Below are positions 25,640 through 35,630 of a stretch of DNA of 47,781 nucleotides, one piece after another (the stretch's first letter is position 1; every line of letters starts with the position of its first letter). Origin of the DNA: a virus; the IMG/VR virus record IMGVR_UViG_3300032116_000342, positions 1-47,781 of that record; one strand, given 5' to 3'. A model generated the notes under the pieces. The model was given only the letters and a program-made list of their open reading frames with translations, searched no databases and was not told the origin of the DNA. A program made the position numbers and the translations under genes.

Positions 25640-25957
25640 GTGGCAGACAGCAAGGACTCGAACGACCTCGACGAGAAGGTGCTCAGCAGCATGAACGCGC
25701 CGGCACTGCGGGAGTACATCCGCAGCTTGCTGTCTAAGCGCGGCAAGCCATCCGGCGACAAGGAAGCCGAGAAGGCCGACAAGGAGCGCGAGGCGCTGGC
25801 CGACCTGCACGAGGAGCACACCGGCAAGGCGAAGGGCGTGCCCGTCGAGAAGGACGACATCTCGTTCGATCTTGGCGAGGACGACGGAGAAGGCGAGGAG
25901 GACTCGCAGGTCAGCGAGGACGCTAGCGAGCCGGCCAAGAAGAAGCGGGGTGAGTGA
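25640..25957 (+). CDS. Acidic small protein, 105 aa
   Basis: GTG start with TAAGGAG at good spacing. The first half is helical (NAPALREYIRSLLSKRGKPS). The second is extremely acidic (SFDLGEDDGEGEEDSQVSED) and ends in a basic KKKRGE tail. Such charge segregation suggests a chaperone-like or DNA-mimic partner for the large basic-patched virion protein that follows at once. No domain is recognised. Confidence 0.55.
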   Translation: MADSKDSNDLDEKVLSSMNAPALREYIRSLLSKRGKPSGDKEAEKADKEREALADLHEEHTGKAKGVPVEKDDISFDLGEDDGEGEEDSQVSEDASEPAKKKRGE

Positions 25958-28900
25958 TGGCAGTCCCTGGCCGCTCAGTCGTTGGCGCTGCATTTCCGGC
26001 CGCTGGCCGGCTCGATCGCATCAAGCAGATGCAGCGAGAGCTGACCCGCGCAGCTGCGGAGGGCGGCATGGTCGCTCGGCCGACGTCTGCGGCCCCTGCC
26101 CCGCCCACGCCTTCCTATGGCGTCGTGCTCGATCCCGATCCGGTGGAGATTCCTGCCGATGTGCCGGCCGCTGCGCCCGCACTTGCTCCGGCCCCAGAGG
26201 GCATGCCGCAGCGCCCGCCACTTCAGGTTGGCGCCGGCCGATTTGCTGACGCCGAAGGGCGCCCTGCTGTTCGCCGTGACGGCCAGACGTTCGTCTACGA
26301 GGACGGCACCGTCGTGGACGTTGAAGGCAACGTCGTCGGCGTGGTTACTCCCGGCGACCTGACGGACACCTCTGCCGCACCAGCCGACAACCTCGCCGCC
26401 TCTGCGGTCGAGATCGAAGACGGCACCCCCAATCTCAAGCCGAACACAAAGAAGATCGACCCGCTGGAGAAGCTGGCTGGCGACATCTTCCAGGCAACGA
26501 CTGAGGCTCCGGGCGAGTCGCTCAGCCAGGGCACCGTTCGCCGCCTGTACCGCCAGTTCTCCAAGCTCTCCCCAGAAGAGCAGGCGATGGTTTCTGAGAT
26601 CATGCCTGCCCTTACCATTCCAGACCCCGATACTGGAAAAACGCGGCTATCCCGCTTGGCCGAGATTGCCGGCGAAGACCCGCAGTTCCGTGCCGCCCAG
26701 CAGATCGACAATGCGGCGCAGGCGGTCGAGGCATCGCAGGCGCCGGGCCGACGAACAGCTGATCCTGCCCTCGCAGCAGAGAACGTAGCCGTCGCTCGCT
26801 CGCTCATTGAGGGGCAGCTACCCGAAGGCGACTGGAATGCGCTGTCGCGTGTGTTTGGCGAGCTGCCTCCGGAGCAACGTGCCGCCGTGCTTCAGCGGCT
26901 CTCTGGGCAAGGCGCCGACGACCCCACTTCGGCGCGTGGATTCGTGTCACGAATGCTCGATGGCAACCAGGCCGAGCCGGTGTTTGTGCCGAATCAGATG
27001 GCGCGCGCGCTCGCTCCTGCCAATGACGTCGATGCGATGCTGATGGACATTGACGCCGCCAAGCGCGTCGGAGACTCGGAGCGACAGGCCGCCCTGAGCG
27101 AGCAGCTGCGGCAGGGCATTTCCAGCGGGCAGTTTACGTCCGAGCAAGTCAACGACGCCCGCTCGCGATTCCTGCTGCGACGGCAGGTCGAGCAGGAGCT
27201 TCGCAGGGCAATCATTGGCACTGACGAAACGTACAGCGCCGAGCAGGCTCAACTGCTTGAGGCTGGCCGTCCGGCCCCGCAGGCGCCGACTATTCCGCAG
27301 GGGGCTCGCACGCCTGAAATCTCGCCCGTCGTGCGCGACGAGTTTGACATGCCGAAGGCTCCGGACGGAGCCGACGCGACGGCCCTGCTTCGCGAGCGAC
27401 AAGAGCAGGCCGATGCCCGCGCTCCCGGCGCATTTCTGACTCGCGACCAACGCCTTGTAGCTGCTGGCCTCGACCCGGCCGACGAGCAGGCCGCACGCCG
27501 GCTTCCTCTCTGGATGAAGGGCAACAGCAGCAAGCCTGGAACGCCATTCGAGAGCCGCACTGCCGGCGATCGAGGCACGTCAACCCGCGACGATGCCGCC
27601 GTGCTTCAGGCCCAAGAGCTGAAGGCGGCGATGGACGAGGCGCAGGGCGAGCTGAGACAGGCCGTGTACGAGCTGCGTCTCGCCCAGATTGGACGCACGT
27701 CTGGCACGGCGCAAACCACTGCCGACGACGTCGCTGCGGCTGCGGCGCAGGTCGAGTCTGCGCGAAGTGTCATCCGGCGACTGGGGGAAATGGAAGACGA
27801 GCTGTTCCCGCCCCGAGTCATCAACGCCAGCACTGGCGCACTTGTCATCAACCCGTCCACCGGCCAGCCCGCCCGCGTGCCTAAGGAGTGGCTGCGCAAC
27901 CCCGACGCCGTGCCTGAGCAGTACAGCATTGAGCGCGGTTATCGCGGGCTCAGCGACTCGCAGCTAAATCGAGGAGGCCAGAGAGAGACGTACAACCAGC
28001 TGCTCGCCACCATCGCCGGCTTCCGGCCGAAGGCAGCCGACAATGTCGGGCGGGCAAACGCCGCGATGAACCCACTGGATGCCGCCGCTATCCGCGACGA
28101 AGCCATCGAGATGTTTGGCGACGACGCTGCGGAGCTGCTGGACGAAGACTTCCGGCCGAACTGGGCGGCTGATCCCGACGACTTGCGCCAGCCCGGCGCG
28201 CCGCTCCGTGACGGCCGACTTGGCGGCAATCCGCAGGACAGCCGCGTTCGGTCTGCCGTTCTGTCGCTGTTCAACGGCCCCAATCCGCTGACGCTCATCA
28301 ACCCAGCTACCGGCCGTCGATTCACGGCGGCGGAGGCTGTGGACGAGGCGATGAACAAGGGCGACATCTTTGGCCCTGACCCCACGAGTGCCGCCTACCA
28401 AGCCGCCAGAGAGCGCATCATCACGCAGGTTGAGCGCGAATTCGGGGACGCCGCGCGATCCGCACCCACCGTGCGTCTGGTGGAGACTGATGACGGCGTG
28501 CAAGTCCAGCCAGTGACCGGAGCCGATGCGGCCCCTGCCGCCGACCCTGCCGCAGAAGGCGTTGCCACTTCGCAAGACCCAAGCGCCATTCCGCGACAGG
28601 AAGGTGCATGGCCTGAGGGCACCATGAACCAAAAGGCCGTAGCTGGCCCCGACCCGCGCGACAACGTGCGTGGCGCTCAGCCGGCAACTACGTCGACCAA
28701 AGACTTCTCTGCCCCCGAGACGGTGCTGTCTCCTGAAGACGAAGCCCTGCTGGCGTCCAACATGCCGATTGAAGACCCCGACGTCATCGACGCCCCCGAC
28801 CGCACGCCTGCTGCCGCACGCAGTCAGGGGGGCGACTCTACGGCGGAAGTCGTGGACGCCCCCAACGACGCCGATGCGTACACGCCCCAGCAGCTTGAGT

Positions 28901-29676
28901 CTCTCTGGCGGGCGTGGTTTGCCAAGCAAAAGCCGCAGCGCATCCCGCACAACGATCGGGACGTCTGGATCATGGGCGTCCGTCCTGGCATGACGTTCGA
29001 GGAGTGGGCCGCCGAGACGCTCGATGGCAAGGGGCTGAGAAATTACGCTCCCGCCGAGATCGACGACGCCGGCCGCGTGGTGCGACCGCAGCGCAAGGTC
29101 AAGATCATTGGGGTCGATGGCGGCGAGGTGGTGGATGCGGCCGATGATGCGGCTGCCGCAACGCCTGCACCAGACGCGACCTCCCCTCGCTCGCTTGGGG
29201 CCGACGACGCAGAGGTCATTGACGCCCCTGACGACCCGCCGGCTGCGGCCAGACAAGCGGCCGACGATGCAGCGGAAACAGCCGATTCTGCCGATACCGC
29301 CACTCCAGACGGTGCGGCCAAGAAAGCGGACGCGCAGAAGGACGGAACCGACGCCAGAAAGAAGGACAAGTGGCGATTCCCATTGGGGCGTGTCGGGCTT
29401 GGTGCTGGGGCCGTCATTGGTGGTGCCACTCTGATTTCCAACCTGTCGAAGCCTGACCTCACTGGCCCAATCGACATTCCCGGAGGCGGGGGTCCAGGCG
29501 ACGGCGGTGGAGTGCCATATATCCCTGTAGGGGCGCAGGCCGGCGCTCTTGCGCCTGCGTCGGCCGTGTCGCCTGAGGACGCGATTGAGCGGGCTCTGGA
29601 GCGGATTCGCGGAGCGCGGGCTTCGCGAGGGGCTCCGGCCTACAACACGATGTTCAACTACACGTACCGGAGCTGA
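25957..29676 (+). CDS. Giant internal/ejected virion protein (putative), 1239 aa
   Basis: The ATG overlaps the upstream stop as TGATG and the protein starts MAVPGRSVVGAAFPAAGRLD; the MAVPG start is shared with genes at 673 and 6526. The body is helical, acidic and Ala-rich, with long runs such as AAAQVESARSVIRRLGEMED. Between nucleotides 28776 and 29262 four V(I/V)DA-type acidic repeats occur (DPDVIDAPD, AEVVDAPND, GEVVDAADD, AEVIDAPDD). Near the C-terminus is a possible membrane-active segment (GLGAGAVIGGATLISNL) followed by a Gly-rich tail. Size, low complexity and position match ejection-complex proteins of podoviruses. No transglycosylase motif is visible. Confidence 0.6.
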   Translation: MAVPGRSVVGAAFPAAGRLDRIKQMQRELTRAAAEGGMVARPTSAAPAPPTPSYGVVLDPDPVEIPADVPAAAPALAPAPEGMPQRPPLQVGAGRFADAEGRPAVRRDGQTFVYEDGTVVDVEGNVVGVVTPGDLTDTSAAPADNLAASAVEIEDGTPNLKPNTKKIDPLEKLAGDIFQATTEAPGESLSQGTVRRLYRQFSKLSPEEQAMVSEIMPALTIPDPDTGKTRLSRLAEIAGEDPQFRAAQQIDNAAQAVEASQAPGRRTADPALAAENVAVARSLIEGQLPEGDWNALSRVFGELPPEQRAAVLQRLSGQGADDPTSARGFVSRMLDGNQAEPVFVPNQMARALAPANDVDAMLMDIDAAKRVGDSERQAALSEQLRQGISSGQFTSEQVNDARSRFLLRRQVEQELRRAIIGTDETYSAEQAQLLEAGRPAPQAPTIPQGARTPEISPVVRDEFDMPKAPDGADATALLRERQEQADARAPGAFLTRDQRLVAAGLDPADEQAARRLPLWMKGNSSKPGTPFESRTAGDRGTSTRDDAAVLQAQELKAAMDEAQGELRQAVYELRLAQIGRTSGTAQTTADDVAAAAAQVESARSVIRRLGEMEDELFPPRVINASTGALVINPSTGQPARVPKEWLRNPDAVPEQYSIERGYRGLSDSQLNRGGQRETYNQLLATIAGFRPKAADNVGRANAAMNPLDAAAIRDEAIEMFGDDAAELLDEDFRPNWAADPDDLRQPGAPLRDGRLGGNPQDSRVRSAVLSLFNGPNPLTLINPATGRRFTAAEAVDEAMNKGDIFGPDPTSAAYQAARERIITQVEREFGDAARSAPTVRLVETDDGVQVQPVTGADAAPAADPAAEGVATSQDPSAIPRQEGAWPEGTMNQKAVAGPDPRDNVRGAQPATTSTKDFSAPETVLSPEDEALLASNMPIEDPDVIDAPDRTPAAARSQGGDSTAEVVDAPNDADAYTPQQLESLWRAWFAKQKPQRIPHNDRDVWIMGVRPGMTFEEWAAETLDGKGLRNYAPAEIDDAGRVVRPQRKVKIIGVDGGEVVDAADDAAAATPAPDATSPRSLGADDAEVIDAPDDPPAAARQAADDAAETADSADTATPDGAAKKADAQKDGTDARKKDKWRFPLGRVGLGAGAVIGGATLISNLSKPDLTGPIDIPGGGGPGDGGGVPYIPVGAQAGALAPASAVSPEDAIERALERIRGARASRGAPAYNTMFNYTYRS

Positions 29677-29679
29677 GCG

Positions 29680-31410
29680 ATGGCGATCATGTCTGACTTG
29701 CGAGCCGGCCAGAGGCGGGGTGGCGTTGTGGCCCGACGGCCCGAGACGCTGCCTGAGGACGCCGGCCAGCCGGTTGCCGCCGCTCCGGTGGTTCCTGCCG
29801 CCATGCCGCCCGCACCGTCTGGCGTCCTGCCCGGAGAGGAGCAGGTCACGACGCAGGACACGTTCCGCCAGCTTGCCCCTGAGGAGCAGGCTGCGCTTCG
29901 CCAGAAGTACGAGGGTGGCGGCCACTCCAGCACCATGTCGTACGACGACTGGCTGAGCGAGAACTTCGGGGAGCTTCCTCCGCAGGACCGGGCTGCGACC
30001 ATGCGTGCGTCCGCGAAGTCCACGCCGCGCATGCAGATCGGCCGCGACCCATCTCTTCCGCCGGAGACGAATAGCCCTCTTGCCCAGAACAGGCAGGCCG
30101 CTGGCAAGCCACTGCCCGAAGGGCGTGCCGCACGCCAGTACACGCCCGAGCAGCGGGCCACGATGCAGCAGAACGCCGAAAGCCCGGAAGTGCCGATGGG
30201 CCAGTTCGGCGGCAGCTTCTCGATGAGCGCTGATGGCTCGCAGGCCAGACGCGCCCCGAACCCAACGCTCGTTGCAGAGGCCGACAAGATCGCCGCCGAC
30301 CAGGGGCCGGGCTCGCCTTCGCACGTCGTGGCATTGGCTCAGGCGTACGGCATCGACGCCACCCAGTACGGCGACGACATGGACTTGCTCCGTGCAGATG
30401 TCATGCGCGAGAAGGCCAAGCACGACAAGCTGGGCCAGTATCTCGGCGTCCGCGACAATGGCATGGGCGGGTTCGTCTACGTTGAAGACGCCGCTCAGCG
30501 GCAGCGCGGGAGGGACCAGTTCGACGCCACGCTGACGCCACAGCAGCTGAACAACCAAGCGATCAGCATGCGCCGTGCATACGCGGGCGTGATTACGCCC
30601 GAAGAAGAGGCAGCCCTTTCCGCTGCTGTGCGCACTCCCGGCGGCATGGCGCATATTCGCGACCTCCGCATGGAGCTTCAGGCACGCCAGAAGCAGCAGT
30701 CGTGGAAGAACCATCTCGACCGAGTCGCCGGACAGGCGCTTGGGCGAGACATGGCGAACCCGGAGCGTGCTCGTGGTTTCATGATCCGCTCGCTGGCAGA
30801 GGCCGTCCGCAGCGGCGACCCGATGGCACAGGCCGCTGCCTACAGCATGATGGGCCAGCCGATGCTTGCCATGCGGGCCATTGACGCCGGCATGTCCGAC
30901 CGTCGCAGCGCCGCAGAGCTTGCTGGCATCCAGGCCCAGATGGCTGGGCAGGCTGGGAATGATCCGCAGACGCTGGCTGCGCAGATGAACAAGGAGATCG
31001 AGTCTGCGCTGGCGCTTGGCAAGCCGTCGCAGCAGGCGCAGCAGCTGACGCTCATCTTCCAGAAGGCTGGCTATCCTCCGGAGCAGATTCCGCAGGCCGT
31101 GAACGACGTGCTGGTTGAGCGGTTTGCGACAACCGACCCGAATCATCCTGCGGTAGCGACGGTCATGCGGGCGAAGCTGAAGGAGGGTCGCGGCGCTTGG
31201 TTGCAGTGGGCGCAGTCCGTGATGGGACTGACGGAAGATCAAGCGAATGCCGTGTACGACAAAGAGGTCGGCACGCCACAGGATGCCGGCCGTCGTTCCG
31301 CAGAGAACGCACAGCGGAATGTGGCCGGGTGGCTTGGGTGGGCTCAGGGGGTCGTTCAGGGGCTGACTGGCGGTGGCGTTCCTCCGCAGGCGTATGGCAC
31401 TGGCAAGTGA
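29680..31410 (+). CDS. Internal virion protein (putative), 576 aa
   Basis: GGAG lies eight bases before the ATG. A basic N-terminus (SDLRAGQRRGGVVARRPE) is followed by a Pro/Ala linker and then long helical segments, among them QLAPEEQAALRQKYEGGG and AAYSMMGQPMLAMRAIDAGM. The C-terminus has LGWAQGVVQGLTGGGVPP, mildly hydrophobic. It sits between the two other giant proteins and probably works with them in genome delivery or capsid interior structure. I recognise no enzymatic motif. Confidence 0.6.
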   Translation: MAIMSDLRAGQRRGGVVARRPETLPEDAGQPVAAAPVVPAAMPPAPSGVLPGEEQVTTQDTFRQLAPEEQAALRQKYEGGGHSSTMSYDDWLSENFGELPPQDRAATMRASAKSTPRMQIGRDPSLPPETNSPLAQNRQAAGKPLPEGRAARQYTPEQRATMQQNAESPEVPMGQFGGSFSMSADGSQARRAPNPTLVAEADKIAADQGPGSPSHVVALAQAYGIDATQYGDDMDLLRADVMREKAKHDKLGQYLGVRDNGMGGFVYVEDAAQRQRGRDQFDATLTPQQLNNQAISMRRAYAGVITPEEEAALSAAVRTPGGMAHIRDLRMELQARQKQQSWKNHLDRVAGQALGRDMANPERARGFMIRSLAEAVRSGDPMAQAAAYSMMGQPMLAMRAIDAGMSDRRSAAELAGIQAQMAGQAGNDPQTLAAQMNKEIESALALGKPSQQAQQLTLIFQKAGYPPEQIPQAVNDVLVERFATTDPNHPAVATVMRAKLKEGRGAWLQWAQSVMGLTEDQANAVYDKEVGTPQDAGRRSAENAQRNVAGWLGWAQGVVQGLTGGGVPPQAYGTGK

Positions 31411-31421
31411 GGTAGCGGTGC

Positions 31422-34400
31422 ATGGACTTGTTCGACCAGCCGCCCTCGCGAAGGCGTCCCGCCGGCTACATCCCGCTGTTCGATGAGGCTGCGCTGGCCG
31501 ACCAGCCGGCGAGCCAGATCGACGTCACGCCAGAGATGCGTGACTCCGTCCTGCGCGAGATCGGCGCCGTCACTGGCGGCACCCTATCCCGGATCGGAGA
31601 TGCCCTCTCCGCTCCTGGCGACTACTTTCGCGGCCTGCTGACCGGCAAGGCGGGAGAGCGAGTCACTGGCCGCGAGATGTTGCGAGACGCCGGGCTGATT
31701 TCCCAGCAGGACAACTGGGGCAACTTCGCAGCGGGCCTCGCCACCGACATCGTCACCGACCCGCTCTCGATGGTGACTGGGCCGACGAAGGCCGTGACCG
31801 CTGCCGGTCAGGCTCTCAAGAAGGCTGGCCTCGCAGATGCGCTCCCAGCCGCCATGACTCGCAAGGCTATCTCGACAGGTGCCGTGCGGTCTGGCGACAT
31901 TCCTGGCGTTGCCAAGCGGACGCTGAAGGCGCTGGAAGACTCTGGCCGCACGATCAGCACGATGGACCCGGCAGTGGTCGGCAGGCCGCTGTACGGTACT
32001 CGCACGTCGATGCGGGCTGGCACGCTTGACGATGCCATCCGTTACGCCGGAGACGACGCTGCGCAAAAAGCGGCAGAGGATGCACTGCTCGGCGTGCTTG
32101 GGCCTGACGAGCTGGCGCGGCTGCGTAACGAGCCGCTCGCCAAGACGGTCGGTTTCGGCCTGCCGCTCAGCCAGCCAAGCATCACAGCCGACATCTTTGG
32201 CAAGGGTTTCGGGGACCAGTACGCCAACGTCCTCGACACGATCGGGCAGGCCTACCGCTGGAGCCCGGTCGGCAGAGGCATGGCGGCGGCGTTCGACCAG
32301 CGGGTGTGGGGCAAGCTCGATGCCGAAGAGCAGCTGACGAACATCGCCAACTTCGAGGCTCGCCAGAAGGCCGGCGGCATTGCTACTGCGGCCCACACGT
32401 ATCACCTCGCCAAGCTCTACAAAGAGAATCCGGAGGTCTTCAGCGAGGACGGGAACCGGGCGCTTGGGAGATACCTCGAAGGCAGCGCCGCACGCACTGC
32501 TGATGACGTGGCATACGTCGAGAGCCGTCCGGCGCTCAAGGAGTACGCCGACTGGTGGGTGAACAACCGACAGGACTACCTTGCCGAGTCTCGTCGCATG
32601 GGCCTGTCGGCCGCAGAGCTGACCGACAAGTACGGCATCGACTACCTGCCCCGCCGGGCAGAGGCCGTCCTCGAGATGGAAGCAAGGCGGAACCGGAAGC
32701 TCGGGGAGGTCTTGACGACCTTCACGGGCGATATGCTGCGGCGTACGGACGCCATGCAACTGCCCGGCGGGCGGGACACGATCATCGACCTGTCTCGGGA
32801 CGCCAACGTAGCCGGCGCCAAACGGGCGCTGACAACCGACGAGGATGCAGCGCAGTATCTCCTCAACAAGCTCTCTCCGCTGGTGCAGCCCGGCCAGCCG
32901 CCGCTTGAGCTTGACCAGATGAAGCGTCTCGCCCGCGTGCTGAACAGACTTCCGGACGAGGTGACGCAGAAGTCTCCGCTGTTCGGCCAGCATCCGACGG
33001 AGATGATTGGGTCGTACATGCGTGGCAGGAACGAGAGCATGGCGACGGCCGGCGTCATGTACGACTCGCTGGCGTCCTTCGCTAAGGATGGGGCGTACGA
33101 CACGATCGAGGGCGGCCGGCACATCTCGATGCAGGAAGCGCTGAATCGTCTTGGCGTCAAGAGCTACGACGACGACGCCGTTGGCGCGGCTCGCCAGATG
33201 CGAGAGCGAATCGCCGGGCTTCGTGGTGTTGACCCAGACCAGATCAAGCTCTCCGAGATCAGCGTTCCAGAAGAGCACATCAATCGGCTCATGCGTGCCC
33301 GCGATGCGTTCGAGACTGGCGAGGCATCCCAATCGCTGCTCAACTGGCTCGATCACTACACGCAAGCTTGGAAGGGTGCAATTCTCACATGGCCCGCACG
33401 AGCAACACGCGATCTCTATTCAGGAGCCATCAGCAACTGGCTTGAGGGTGCGCTCGACTCCGACGCCGTGCTTGCCACTCGCGCTCTCATGCAGGAGGGG
33501 CCGCAGAGCCAACGCTTTCTGCGAACTCTGCAAGGCATTCCTCGCTACGCCGGCGACGACGGGCTGGAGCAGTTCTATGCAGACATCGCCGGCAACGGAC
33601 TGGTGGGCGCCCAGAACGGATTCGAGATCGGCGGCAGCGTCGTGGGGCGTGGTGCTCTTGGGCAGCTGCCGGGAACCACTCCGATCACGTTCGGCACCAT
33701 CACTGGCGAACTCACGAAGGGCTGGGGCTGGAACAACTTCCGGCAGTGGCGCTCCAATCTGCGCCCGTTGGCCGAAACGAAGAACCCAATCTTGCGTGCA
33801 GGCGAGCAACTCAACTCACTCTCGGATGGCATCAACCGCATCAGCGGGTTCCTTGCTCTCATGAAGCAGGGCTACGATCCGTCCGCTGCGGCAAAGGCGA
33901 TGAAGCGCGCCCACGTGGACCCATCAAGCCTTTCGCAGCTAGAGAAGACCGTGCTGCGGCGGATTTTTCCCTGGTACAGTTTCCAGAGCCGCATGTTCCG
34001 TGAGGTGCTGCGGCAACTGGTGGAGCAGCCCGGTGGTCGGTACGCCCAGCTGATCCGCACGACCGAGTCATTGCAGGACGAAGGCGACGACGCCTACATC
34101 CCCAGCGGATTGCGCTCGCGGTTTGCCTTCCCGCTGCCTGAGGAGTGGGGCGGCGTTCCGGCTCCCGGAACGCAGCGATACCTGACCGGCCTTCAGGTGC
34201 CTGGATTCACAGAGCTTGGGATGATCGAGACACCCGGCACGGTCGCCGGGACAGTGACTGGAACGGGGCGTCAGATCGGCATGCAGCTGCACCCCGCCTT
34301 GCGCACTGGCGTCGAACTGATGGCCGGAAAAGACCTTTTTACCAATAGGCCGATTGGAGAGTCCACGTCCACGCTCGACGCCATTGCGCGCTCCGTGACA

Positions 34401-34826
34401 GGCAACCCCAATGCGGACGTACCTGCGCTTGCTGAGAAGCTCGTCGAAATCCTTCCGTTCGCAGGTCGCCCGCTGTATGCGCTGCGCTCGTTGCTCGACA
34501 ACAGGGACGGGCAGCCGATTGCGTCTCGCGGCATCCGGACTGTATTCAATAGCACGACCGGAATGGCATTGCGTGATGCCACGAAGCGAGACGTCCTCTC
34601 CGACGCAGTGCGCCAGATCGAGGAGAGCATCGACCCGTACACCCGCGAGTTTACGCAGACCTACATCCCCGAAGAACTTATGCCGATGGTTCCGCAGTGG
34701 GCGCAGGAACGGCAAGCCGTGTCGCGTGCGCTTGTCCGCGAGAAGCGAGAGGACGACAAGCCCCAGAAGACCTCTCGCAAGAAGAAGCGCACGTCGGACA
34801 CTGGCTTCCCTCAGCTATTCGAGTAG
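31422..34826 (+). CDS. Giant internal/ejected virion protein (putative), 1134 aa
   Basis: The product starts MDLFDQPPSRRRPAGYIPLF. Several segments look membrane-interacting or amphipathic, e.g. DIVTDPLSMVTGPTKAVTAA and LTWPARATRDLYSGAISNWL. The motif RRIFPWYSFQSRMFREVLRQ resembles the 'fPw/fyt' signature I have seen in very large phage virion proteins that act during DNA entry. The C-terminus is very basic (KREDDKPQKTSRKKKRTS). Its 3' end overlaps the convergent integrase by 12 bases. Role in ejection is inference from size, position and composition. Confidence 0.62.
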   Translation: MDLFDQPPSRRRPAGYIPLFDEAALADQPASQIDVTPEMRDSVLREIGAVTGGTLSRIGDALSAPGDYFRGLLTGKAGERVTGREMLRDAGLISQQDNWGNFAAGLATDIVTDPLSMVTGPTKAVTAAGQALKKAGLADALPAAMTRKAISTGAVRSGDIPGVAKRTLKALEDSGRTISTMDPAVVGRPLYGTRTSMRAGTLDDAIRYAGDDAAQKAAEDALLGVLGPDELARLRNEPLAKTVGFGLPLSQPSITADIFGKGFGDQYANVLDTIGQAYRWSPVGRGMAAAFDQRVWGKLDAEEQLTNIANFEARQKAGGIATAAHTYHLAKLYKENPEVFSEDGNRALGRYLEGSAARTADDVAYVESRPALKEYADWWVNNRQDYLAESRRMGLSAAELTDKYGIDYLPRRAEAVLEMEARRNRKLGEVLTTFTGDMLRRTDAMQLPGGRDTIIDLSRDANVAGAKRALTTDEDAAQYLLNKLSPLVQPGQPPLELDQMKRLARVLNRLPDEVTQKSPLFGQHPTEMIGSYMRGRNESMATAGVMYDSLASFAKDGAYDTIEGGRHISMQEALNRLGVKSYDDDAVGAARQMRERIAGLRGVDPDQIKLSEISVPEEHINRLMRARDAFETGEASQSLLNWLDHYTQAWKGAILTWPARATRDLYSGAISNWLEGALDSDAVLATRALMQEGPQSQRFLRTLQGIPRYAGDDGLEQFYADIAGNGLVGAQNGFEIGGSVVGRGALGQLPGTTPITFGTITGELTKGWGWNNFRQWRSNLRPLAETKNPILRAGEQLNSLSDGINRISGFLALMKQGYDPSAAAKAMKRAHVDPSSLSQLEKTVLRRIFPWYSFQSRMFREVLRQLVEQPGGRYAQLIRTTESLQDEGDDAYIPSGLRSRFAFPLPEEWGGVPAPGTQRYLTGLQVPGFTELGMIETPGTVAGTVTGTGRQIGMQLHPALRTGVELMAGKDLFTNRPIGESTSTLDAIARSVTGNPNADVPALAEKLVEILPFAGRPLYALRSLLDNRDGQPIASRGIRTVFNSTTGMALRDATKRDVLSDAVRQIEESIDPYTREFTQTYIPEELMPMVPQWAQERQAVSRALVREKREDDKPQKTSRKKKRTSDTGFPQLFE

Positions 34827-35630
34827 CGACGGTGTGCAGGGAATGTCCCTCCTGACCTGCGACCAGTCGATGTAGAACCGCTCGGCCATGCCGGGCGTCT
34901 TGTGGCCGAGATGCACTCGGGCCTTTCCGGGCTGACGCATCTCGATGTGGGTGGCGCCCGACCGGCGGAGCCACTTGCCAGAGCCACGCATGCCAAGCGA
35001 CTTCAGGTACTTCTTCATTCGCTTGCAGCCGCCCACCATGCCGATGGCCCAGCTAAGGACTGTCCCGTCCGGAGACAGGGCCAGCATTTGCGTCACTGCC
35101 TCCCAGCAGGCAGGAGACAGCACCTTCGAGACGGGCTCTCCGGTCTTGTGCTGGGACCACTGAACCGCCCCATCCGTAAAGTCCTCCTCCCGCAAGGCCC
35201 AAATGTCAGCGTGCCTTGCCCCAGTTTCGTACCCCAACAGCATCCAGCACCGCAGGAACAGGCCAAGCGGGGCACCTGAACGGAGCTTCTTTCGCCCCAT
35301 CTGGAACGTACCCTTGACAGCCGTACAGCACTGTTCTAAAGTCCATGCCCGAGTTGGTTTGCGGGCAACTTTGATCTTGACCAATCCACGCGGCATGCGT
35401 TTCACTAGGCCGCGATCAAGAGCAAAAAGCCACAAGGACACGATGATGGATCGCTGCGGAGCAACGGTAACGGGAGCGGCTTGCGACAGCCTTCGCCGTA
35501 AAAACTCGTTGCACGACGCTACGTCCAGTTCCCGACACCCGTCCGCAACGGCACGCACCCGCTTGGCATAGGCGTCACACACGACACGTTCGCGAAGATA
35601 GTCCTCCGCAATGGCAGGAAGCCCCCCCAT
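34815..35630 (-). CDS. int: Tyrosine-family integrase
   Basis: 271 aa if started at the ATG at 35630, which has TTGGAG ten bases upstream on this strand; an ATG at 35681 would overlap the control region. The catalytic domain shows ETGARH with R139, the beta-sheet lysine in QHKTG (K162), a box II WLRRSGATHIE with R222 but lysine at the usual histidine position (K219), LGHKTPG with H243, and RFYIDW with the nucleophile Y253. It catalyses site-specific recombination between phage and host attachment sites. It is convergent with the virion genes and divergent from the recombination operon. It is the only - strand gene I accept. No excisionase or repressor is seen beside it. Confidence 0.88.
   Translation of the reverse strand: MGGLPAIAEDYLRERVVCDAYAKRVRAVADGCRELDVASCNEFLRRRLSQAAPVTVAPQRSIIVSLWLFALDRGLVKRMPRGLVKIKVARKPTRAWTLEQCCTAVKGTFQMGRKKLRSGAPLGLFLRCWMLLGYETGARHADIWALREEDFTDGAVQWSQHKTGEPVSKVLSPACWEAVTQMLALSPDGTVLSWAIGMVGGCKRMKKYLKSLGMRGSGKWLRRSGATHIEMRQPGKARVHLGHKTPGMAERFYIDWSQVRRDIPCTPSLLE

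Noticed and set aside
27964-31242. A 1092-aa open frame on the - strand
   Set aside because: It is antisense to two large virion genes with normal starts and couplings, is Arg/Leu/His-rich, and arises from GC-biased third positions. Same for - strand frames at 31584-33365 and 9072-10403.
34838-34850. AGGGA-ATG-TCCCT hairpin as bidirectional terminator between virion genes and integrase
   Set aside because: The stem is short, the loop has three bases, there is no T-run, and it lies within the integrase coding sequence.
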